Shown here piece after piece: positions 17,953 to 24,627 of a stretch of DNA of 51,140 bases. Source of the stretch: Chloroflexota bacterium (GTDB lineage Bacteria; Chloroflexota; Anaerolineae; B4-G1). Position numbers and translations under genes: made by a program. The stretch covers positions 1 through 51,140 of the forward strand of contig JAAEPW010000088.1 in assembly GCA_024232355.1 (NCBI GenBank), read 5' to 3'. The notes beneath the pieces are model-generated. The model searched no databases. It was not told the origin of the DNA and saw only the letters and a program-made list of their open reading frames with translations. Position 1 is the first letter of the stretch. Each line of letters opens with the position of its first letter.

Positions 17953-20900
17953 ATGATTGGAACCACACTTGAAAATCGCTATCGCATTGACGCCGAACTT
18001 GGCCGGGGTGGGATTGGCGTCATCTACCGCGCCCACGACACCTTGCTCGACCGCGATGTGGCGGTCAAGGTATTGTCGGATACCACGTTGAGTGCGGAAA
18101 GCTGCACCCGCTTACTGCGCGAAGCGCGAGCTGCCGCACAACTCAACCATCCCAACATCGTCTCTGTCCACGATGCAGGTGAGACCGAAATGCTTTCAGA
18201 TGCGGGCACCGCGCCCTTTATCGTGATGGAATTGGTCAAAGGCGAATCGCTCTTTGAGCACAATCCCCAAGACATCGACGAGATTGTCGCCATCGCCCAC
18301 CAAATTTGCGCCGCCCTCGATTATGCGCACACGCACGGCATCATTCATCGTGATCTCAAGCCGGAGAACGTACTGATCGCCACCGATGGCACTGCCAAGC
18401 TGACCGATTTTGGCTTGGCCCGTACCGTCGCTTCACGGTTCACTGCTGAAGGAATGATCGTCGGCACAGTGTTCTACCTGGCACCGGAACAAGCGTTGGC
18501 CCAAGAAATTGACAACCGCGTAGACCTGTATGCTCTCGGCGTCGTGCTGTACGAGCTGACGACCGGACGGTTGCCCTTTGCCGACGACGATGTGCTAACC
18601 GTCATCTCGCAGCACTTGCATGCCCCGGTCGTCCCACCCAGTATGCACAACAACGCGATCCCTCCCGTGCTCGACGCCCTCATCATCCAGTTGCTGAGCA
18701 AACGTCCGGAGGACCGTCCTGCGTCAGCTGCCGAGGTACGGCAACAATTGGACAACTTGTCACAGCCCCAAGCTGCTCTGGCTGCGCTCTCCCATGTCAA
18801 AGGGATACATCCCCACAACCTACCCACCCAAGCCACACCCTTTATAGGACGTGAGGCACAGTTAGCAGCGGTGAGGCAAGAACTAGTAGACCCAGAAAAT
18901 GGCGTACGCTTGCTCACGCTCACCGGCCCAGGAGGAACAGGCAAAACTCGCTTGAGCCTACAAGTAGCCGCCGATTTGTTGCACAACTTTGAGGATGGCG
19001 TGTTCTTTGTCGAGCTTGCACCGGTCAGCGACCCAAGCCTCGTCGCCCCCACTATCGCCCAGACCCTCGATATTCGCGAAGTTGCAGATCGTTCCTTGAC
19101 CGAATCCCTCAAAGACTATTTACGAAATAAACACATCCTTCTGGTGTTGGATAACTTTGAGCAAGTGACAGATGCCGCGCCAACAGTGAGCGATTTGTTG
19201 GCCGCTGCGCCACGCCTTCAGATATTGGTGACCAGCCGAGCGTTATTGCGGTTACAAGGCGAGCACGTCTTTCCGGTCCCGCCAATGACCCTGCCAGCCC
19301 CCGATGAATGGCCGCCCGTCGAACGGCTAATGCAGGTCGAGGCGGTGCAATTGTTCATCCAGCGGGCGCGGGCGGTAAAAGCGGACTTTGACATCACGGG
19401 GGAGAACGGGGCAGCAGTGGCCGAAATCTGCCATCGCCTAGACGGGCTGCCACTGGCGATCGAATTGGCGGCGGCACGGGTGCGATTACTGCCCCCACAA
19501 AAAATGCTGGCCCAGTTGGGCAACCGGTTCAGACTGCTTACGGGGGGAGCACGGGATTTACCCGCCCGGCACCAAACCCTGCGCAGCGCCATCGACTGGA
19601 GCTATGATTTATTGGATACCAGTGAGCAAACATTGTTCCGGCGGATGGGTGTTTTTTGTTGCACATGCACATTGGAAGCAGCCGAGGTGATCTGCGACGG
19701 AACTGGTGATGTGGACGTGCTGAACGGATTGGAATCGTTGGTAGACCAAAGCTTGCTCAAGCCATCCAACGTCGATGGCGAGCCGCGCTTTGGAATGTTG
19801 GAGAGTATCCGCCAATACGCTTTGGAACGACTGACGGACAGTGCTGAGGCAGAAAAGATACAATGGCAACACGCAGAATTTTTCGTGGCGCTGGCCGAAG
19901 AGGCCGTACCCAATCTAGAAAGCGCGGAACAATTGACCTGGTTGGACCGGTTGGAAGCAGAACACAACAATATACGTACCATCCTGGGATGGTCCCTGGC
20001 ACGCGAGGGAGCAAGCGTGGAACTTGGATTGAGGTTGGCATCAGCGCTGGGGTTGTTCTGGGCTATCCGCGGACACTGGACAGAAGCACGCCAGTGGATG
20101 GAAAAAGCAACCGAAAAGGCTAGCAAAGCTACAGCATCTGTCCAAGCTCGGGTGTTTGAGGCAGCGGGACTCTGGAAAGAAGACCGTGAACACGCAATGA
20201 CACTTCTCCAGAAAAGCTTGACTCTGTACCAAGAGCTGAAAGACAAGCAAGGCACTGCACGCGTACTGTTAGGAATGGGAGAAAAGACAAACGACTTTGA
20301 GCAAGCAGAAACTCTGTTAGAACAAAGCCTGACCTTGTTCCAAGAACAGGACAACAAGCCGCGCATATCGGATGCACTCGCTTCGATGGGTGGAGATGCC
20401 TGGCAACAGGGCAATCCCGAACGGGCAGCCACATTGTTCGAGCAGAGCTTGGTGCTGGCCCGAGAGATAGGCGACAAATCAGCTGTCTCTACCAGGCTCC
20501 GGGCGTTGGGGAATGTCATGCTCGAACAGATGAATTATGAGCGGGCAACCACCCTCTATGACGAGAGCCTAACGCTTGCCCGCGAACTGGGCAACAAGGA
20601 GGGCGTCGCCGGGCTGCTCAATTCATTGGGTGAGATGGCACGTTTGCAGAACGATTATGAACGAGCGAACGACGTCTACAACGAGAGCTTGGCGCTCCGT
20701 CGCGAATTGGGCAGCAGATTTGGCATAGCCATGATGCTCCACAATCTGGGATACGTAGCGCTCCATCAAGGTGACGGGCAGCGAGCAACCACGTTTTTCA
20801 CAGAGAGCATAGCGCTGTACCAAGAACTGAACGCACAGAAAGGCATCGCCGAGTGTATAGCAGGGTTGGCAGGAGTAGCCCGAGTTGAGGGGCAACCAGA

Positions 20901-21108
20901 GAGAGCCGCCCGGCTGTTCGGCGCCACGCAAGTATTACAAGAGGCCACCGGCACTCGCTTAATCGCCGCCGACAAAGCCGAATACGATCGTAACCTAGCT
21001 CTCGTGCGCGCACAACTGGACGAGGCAACCTTTGCAGCAGCGTGGGCAAAAGGTCGAGAGATGGCTACTAGCGATTGGGAACAAGCCCTTGTCTATGCGC
21101 TAGACTAG
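17953..21108 (+). CDS. Ser/Thr protein kinase fused to AfsR-type ATPase and TPR array
   Basis: A 1051-residue protein of a type common in Chloroflexota. The kinase (about 8-270) has a glycine loop (GRGGIGVIYRA), K39, the catalytic HRDLKPEN (D134) and DFGLA (D152). A signal-transduction ATPase follows at about 290-640 with P-loop GPGGTGKT (325-332), LLVLDNFEQV and a GLPLAIELAAARVRLL block. From about residue 700, eight or so TPR-like repeats carry the recurring pattern ATLxEQSLxLxRELGxK. No transmembrane segment or DNA-binding domain is visible, so it is probably a cytoplasmic regulator that phosphorylates unknown targets. It starts 14 bases after the hybrid kinase, in the same operon, which links two-component and Ser/Thr signalling. 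Confidence 0.9.
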   Translation: MIGTTLENRYRIDAELGRGGIGVIYRAHDTLLDRDVAVKVLSDTTLSAESCTRLLREARAAAQLNHPNIVSVHDAGETEMLSDAGTAPFIVMELVKGESLFEHNPQDIDEIVAIAHQICAALDYAHTHGIIHRDLKPENVLIATDGTAKLTDFGLARTVASRFTAEGMIVGTVFYLAPEQALAQEIDNRVDLYALGVVLYELTTGRLPFADDDVLTVISQHLHAPVVPPSMHNNAIPPVLDALIIQLLSKRPEDRPASAAEVRQQLDNLSQPQAALAALSHVKGIHPHNLPTQATPFIGREAQLAAVRQELVDPENGVRLLTLTGPGGTGKTRLSLQVAADLLHNFEDGVFFVELAPVSDPSLVAPTIAQTLDIREVADRSLTESLKDYLRNKHILLVLDNFEQVTDAAPTVSDLLAAAPRLQILVTSRALLRLQGEHVFPVPPMTLPAPDEWPPVERLMQVEAVQLFIQRARAVKADFDITGENGAAVAEICHRLDGLPLAIELAAARVRLLPPQKMLAQLGNRFRLLTGGARDLPARHQTLRSAIDWSYDLLDTSEQTLFRRMGVFCCTCTLEAAEVICDGTGDVDVLNGLESLVDQSLLKPSNVDGEPRFGMLESIRQYALERLTDSAEAEKIQWQHAEFFVALAEEAVPNLESAEQLTWLDRLEAEHNNIRTILGWSLAREGASVELGLRLASALGLFWAIRGHWTEARQWMEKATEKASKATASVQARVFEAAGLWKEDREHAMTLLQKSLTLYQELKDKQGTARVLLGMGEKTNDFEQAETLLEQSLTLFQEQDNKPRISDALASMGGDAWQQGNPERAATLFEQSLVLAREIGDKSAVSTRLRALGNVMLEQMNYERATTLYDESLTLARELGNKEGVAGLLNSLGEMARLQNDYERANDVYNESLALRRELGSRFGIAMMLHNLGYVALHQGDGQRATTFFTESIALYQELNAQKGIAECIAGLAGVARVEGQPERAARLFGATQVLQEATGTRLIAADKAEYDRNLALVRAQLDEATFAAAWAKGREMATSDWEQALVYALD

Positions 21109-21195
21109 AATTCACCTCCCAATAAATACGCAACCCAAAATGACAATATGCGTATATAACAGTGACAGTAACTGAAAAACGAGGAGGTGAACATA

Positions 21196-21459
21196 ATGGA
21201 TTTTCTTGTCTGGCTGATCAAATTACCGTTTATATTGCTGGGCTGGTTGATCAAAGCCGTGGTTGTCTTGGTAGTTTGGCTGATCAAACTGCCATTCGCT
21301 CTGGTAGCCATCGTGCTGGCAGTCGTGCTGGGACTAGTTGGGGTGATTATCTCTGTGCTCGGCGTAGCCCTGACCCCCGTGCTGGGAATCGGCCTAATCA
21401 TCCTACCCATCGGCCTGATTCTTTTGCTAGCGGGCTGGATCATCGCCAAGCTGCTCTAG
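21196..21459 (+). CDS. small highly hydrophobic protein with WLIKLPF repeats
   Basis: An 87-residue protein that is nearly all membrane-compatible. WLIKLPF occurs twice and WLIKA once, at intervals of about 15 residues (LVWLIKLPFILLGWLIKAVVVLVVWLIKLPF). Two or three membrane segments follow, with almost no acidic residues. The ATG at 21196 has an excellent ribosome binding site (GAGGAGGTGA, 6 bases away), the main reason to accept the gene; an in-frame GTG at 21187 overlaps that site. It is 87 bases after the STK gene. Function is unknown. A small membrane modulator or a toxin-like peptide is conceivable but not supported further. Confidence 0.7.
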   Translation: MDFLVWLIKLPFILLGWLIKAVVVLVVWLIKLPFALVAIVLAVVLGLVGVIISVLGVALTPVLGIGLIILPIGLILLLAGWIIAKLL

Positions 21460-21472
21460 TTCTAACCACCAG

Positions 21473-21522
21473 ACGCAGATAAACGTCAACTGGTAACTCG
21501 CACACTGCGTTTATCTGCGTTC
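21473..21522. repeat. inverted repeat between the hydrophobic-protein gene and mutS
   Basis: ACGCAGATAAACG (21473-21485) pairs perfectly with CGTTTATCTGCGT (21508-21520). The right arm includes the last codons of mutS. The string CTGCGTTTATCTGCGTTC (21505-21522) recurs with one change at 46974-46991, so this is a dispersed repeat family. As it lies between converging genes it may also end transcription, but no strong T-run follows. Confidence 0.7.
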
Positions 21523-24108
21523 CTTCTTTTTCTCCCCATCCGCCTGCCGCTGCAACTCGTACAGCCTATTGATCGCGTCCAGCGGCGTCATCGTCGAAAC
21601 GTCCAACTCGCGTAACTCTGCCACCACCGGGTGCTCGGAGGCAAAGAGCACCGGCTGGTGAGGTTTTGGGGCAGGAGTGCCAGGGCGGAACTCTCCGCTC
21701 TCCAACTGTGCCAGCAACTCTTCGGCCCGGTGGGTGACGGGACGCGGCACACCCGCCAACTGCGCCACGTGGATGCCGTAAGAACGATCCGCACCACCGG
21801 GCACCACCTGGTGCAAAAAGACGATGCGCGCCCCCTCCTCTACTATGGCCAGGCTATAGTTGCGTACTGCCGGGAGACGGTCGGCCATCTCGGTCAACTC
21901 GTGATAGTGCGTGGCAAAGAGCGTGCGCGCCCGCCGCTCTGGGTGATTGTGCAGATACTCGACCACAGCCCAGGCAATAGAGAGGCCATCGTAGGTGCTG
22001 GTGCCCCGCCCAACCTCGTCGAGGATGAGCAGGCTGCGCGTCGTGGCGTGGTTGAGAATGTTGGCCGTCTCTACCATCTCGACCATAAAAGTAGACTGCC
22101 CCGAGGCGACTTCGTCCTGCGCACCGATACGGGTGAAAATGCGATCCACAATGCCGATTCGCGCCTGGTCGGCAGATACAAAGCTGCCCATCTGAGCCAT
22201 CAACACAAGAAGAGCTGCTTGGCGAATGAACACACTCTTGCCAGCCATGTTGGGGCCAGTGATAATCAAGATACGCTCGTCACCATCAAAGTGCAGACCA
22301 TTCGGCGTGAATGGCTCGTCTCGCAGCATCTGTTCGACGACAGGATGACGCCCGGAGATGACCTCCAGCACATCATCGTCGGCCAATTCAGGGCGCACAT
22401 ACCGGTTATGCACGGCGATCTCGGCCAACGTCGCCGCTACGTCGAGCTGTGCCAGTGCCCGCGCTGTTTTGAGCAACGCCCCACCCCGCGCCGCTACTTG
22501 CTGGCAGACACCCTTGAACAATCGCGCCTCGACCTCGGCCTGCCGTTCTTCGGCGTTCAGGATCAGAGCCTCGTATTCCTTTAGTTCGGGCGTGATAAAT
22601 CGCTCAGCATTGACCAACGTCTGCTTGCGGATGTAATCGTCGGGGGCTGCGCTCAGGTTCGATTTTGTGATCTCGATATAATAACCAAAGACTTTGTTGT
22701 ACCCCACCTTGAGGTTCTTTATGCCCGTGCGCTCCCGCTCCCGCAATTCCAGGCTAGCCACCCACCCTTTGGCATCTCGCGCCGCCGTAGCAATGCTGTC
22801 CAATTCAGCCGAGAAACCGGATCGGATAACCCCGCCAGCAGAGGTGCTGTTTGGAGGATCGTCCGCGATGGCAGAAGCAACGAGAGCAACCACATCGTCG
22901 CAGGGATCAAAAAGAGACCCGAGACGCACGAGGCAGGAATCAAAAGATTCGTTTCCCGCATCCTGCATCATCGTCACAAGTTTGGGCACGGCCTCCAGGC
23001 TCTGGCGGATGCCAACCAAGTCCCTCGGCCTCGCGATGCCTGTGAGTGTCCGGTTGGTGAGCCGCTCCAGATCTGGCATACTTTTGAGAGTCTCGCGCAC
23101 CCGTCCACGGAGAATGACATCGTCGTAAAACGCTTGCACCTCATCCAATCGATCTTCCAGCGCTACCCGGTCGAGCAACGGTTGAGCCAGACGTGCCCGC
23201 AACAGCCGCCCGCCCATCGGGGTGAGTGTCAGATCGAGAACACCCAAGAGTGAGCCTTGCGTTTTGCGTTCGCGGATCGTCTCGGTCAGTTCCAGGTTAC
23301 GGCGCGTGACCGCGTCGAGCGTCATAAACCGAGCGGTTGTATAGGTACCGAGTCCGACGATTTGGGCCAGCGTTCCTTTCTGGGTCTCGCGCAAATAGTG
23401 AATGATGGCACCGGCAGCCCGGATCGCCAACGGCTTACCTGCGCAGCCAAAGCCATCCAGCGTCGCCACGCCAAAGTGATTGAGCAGAGTCTGCTGAGCA
23501 GCACCTGTTTCAAAGCGGTAGGCAGGGAGCGGGGTCAAATGCGTTCTAAAAGACAAAGTTTGGACAGAGGCGCGCTCGTCGTCGTCCTCTGGCACCAGGC
23601 ATTCACGGGGTTGCAATCGTGCCAACTCTTGCTCGACCTCGTCCGCGTCCAACTGGGTAGTGGCAAACTCGCCCGTGGTGATGTCGATGTAGGCCAGCCC
23701 CGCCCTTTTTTCCTCGACCACGACTGCCGCCAAATAGTTGGGCCGTTTTTCATCCAGCAGTGCCGGTTCGACCACTGTGCCAGGCGTCACGACGCGCGTC
23801 ACCTCGCGAGCCACCAACCCCTTGCCAGTGACCTCTCCCACCTGCTCGGCCATAGCGACGCGGTAGCCTTTCTCGATCAAACGCGCGATGTACCCTTCGA
23901 TCGCGTGGTGGGGAACGCCCGCCATCGGCACGCGCGTCCCCTTGGACACCGGGCGCGAGGTCAGAACGAGATCGAGTTCGCGGGCAGCGACCTCGGCATC
24001 CTCATCAAAGGTTTCGTAAAAATCGCCCAGCCGGAAAAAGACGATGGCATCCGGGTGCTGGGCCTTGATTTGGAGGTACTGTTTGCGGACGGGGGTTACT
24101 TTGGTCAT
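21511..24108 (-). CDS. mutS: DNA mismatch repair protein MutS
   Basis: An 865-residue MutS, the usual length. MutS binds mispaired or looped DNA as a dimer and recruits MutL using ATP. The mismatch-contact motif F30-Y31-E32 (LGDFYETF) is intact. The ATPase has Walker A GPNMAGKS at about 618-625, the ST loop (DEVASGQSTFMVEM), Walker B ILDEVGRGTSTYDG and the ATHYHEL switch. The C-terminal end has a short helix that may carry the dimer or tetramer contact. The ATG at 24108 is preferred over one nine codons upstream because GAGGA lies just before it. No mutL is nearby. The gene stands alone, facing the signalling operon. Confidence 0.96.
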   Translation of the reverse strand: MTKVTPVRKQYLQIKAQHPDAIVFFRLGDFYETFDEDAEVAARELDLVLTSRPVSKGTRVPMAGVPHHAIEGYIARLIEKGYRVAMAEQVGEVTGKGLVAREVTRVVTPGTVVEPALLDEKRPNYLAAVVVEEKRAGLAYIDITTGEFATTQLDADEVEQELARLQPRECLVPEDDDERASVQTLSFRTHLTPLPAYRFETGAAQQTLLNHFGVATLDGFGCAGKPLAIRAAGAIIHYLRETQKGTLAQIVGLGTYTTARFMTLDAVTRRNLELTETIRERKTQGSLLGVLDLTLTPMGGRLLRARLAQPLLDRVALEDRLDEVQAFYDDVILRGRVRETLKSMPDLERLTNRTLTGIARPRDLVGIRQSLEAVPKLVTMMQDAGNESFDSCLVRLGSLFDPCDDVVALVASAIADDPPNSTSAGGVIRSGFSAELDSIATAARDAKGWVASLELRERERTGIKNLKVGYNKVFGYYIEITKSNLSAAPDDYIRKQTLVNAERFITPELKEYEALILNAEERQAEVEARLFKGVCQQVAARGGALLKTARALAQLDVAATLAEIAVHNRYVRPELADDDVLEVISGRHPVVEQMLRDEPFTPNGLHFDGDERILIITGPNMAGKSVFIRQAALLVLMAQMGSFVSADQARIGIVDRIFTRIGAQDEVASGQSTFMVEMVETANILNHATTRSLLILDEVGRGTSTYDGLSIAWAVVEYLHNHPERRARTLFATHYHELTEMADRLPAVRNYSLAIVEEGARIVFLHQVVPGGADRSYGIHVAQLAGVPRPVTHRAEELLAQLESGEFRPGTPAPKPHQPVLFASEHPVVAELRELDVSTMTPLDAINRLYELQRQADGEKKKERR

Positions 24109-24210
24109 TGCTTCCTCGTAGAAAAAAAAAGTCAAATCGTGACCATTTTAGCACAACGGATCATAAAAGGCAACGCGAACACAATCACTGACAGAATCGT
24201 TTTCTGTTCA

Positions 24211-24377
24211 ACCCAACACCAGGCACTGGTTCAGTTGGGTGGGATTTTTAGAGAATAGTCTGTTGTGGCTCGAAATTGAGCTTGTAGCCGCGCTTTCCAT
24301 AGCGCGTAAGGCTCTACGAGGTATGGAAACCTCGTCTACATCGTAATCCCATTCAACTGGACCAGTACCCAACACCA
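24211..24377. repeat. MITE-like structure: inverted arms with flanking 11-bp direct repeats
   Basis: The arms at 24225-24246 and 24345-24366 are inverted copies, matching at 19 of 22 positions (ACTGGTTCAGTTGGG... against ACTGGTCCAGTTGAA...). ACCCAACACCA occurs directly repeated at 24211-24221 and 24367-24377, flanking the arms with a 3-base offset on the left. This recalls a non-autonomous mobile element with a target duplication, though 11 bp with an offset is not a standard arrangement. It encloses the paired-hairpin element at 24283-24340. Confidence 0.45.
24283..24340. repeat. paired-hairpin element, copy A
   Basis: The element begins TGTAGCC and ends TCTACA. It contains two stem-loops in mirror arrangement: CGCGCT-TTCCAT-AGCGCG and CGAGGT-ATGGAA-ACCTCG. 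Loops are reverse complements while the stems differ but stay paired. Related copies are at 29604-29674 and 46789-46864. Confidence 0.75.
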
Positions 24378-24391
24378 AACAAGACAACAAC

Positions 24392-24423
24392 CCCCTGACC
24401 TCTGTCAATCTTTAGGTCAGGGG
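24392..24423 (-). terminator. possible terminator of the large minus-strand operon
   Basis: CCCCTGACCT and AGGTCAGGGG form a perfect 10-bp stem with a 12-base loop. Read on the minus strand it is followed by a T-rich stretch (GTTGTTGTCTTGTTTGG). It lies about 205 bases after the stop of the VWA gene. Confidence 0.45.
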
Positions 24424-24627
24424 ACTGTTACGTTTGAGTGCTCTGGGGATCAGTGATTCTCGAGTACCAACGACAGGCAAATCTCGTAGCCGCTCTCGAC
24501 GGCGAAACCAGCATCAGAGGCACTCTGGAGGACCACGCCGTGCTGCCAGTTTATGCCGTCACAAAACCTTTTGCACACTGATCGGAAATAGTTGTCGTAA
24601 TGAATTTTTAACACATTTGGCAAACAT

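Larger units (their letters stand above)
24109..24627. other. 519-bp repeat-rich spacer
   Basis: The spacer between mutS and the VWA operon end holds several structures annotated separately: an imperfect inverted repeat with flanking direct repeats (24211-24377), a paired-hairpin element (24283-24340) and a terminator-like hairpin (24392-24423). On the minus strand, 24450-24620 also reads as a protein-like open frame (…DGINWQHGVVLQ…YEICLSLVLENH, then stop) without a start of its own. It may be a decayed gene tail, but no family was recognised. Confidence 0.6.

Noticed and set aside
23257..24258. Plus-strand open frame opposite the mutS start
   Set aside because: It covers conserved MutS N-terminal sequence, has no recognisable domain and is rich in Arg/His as shadow frames are.
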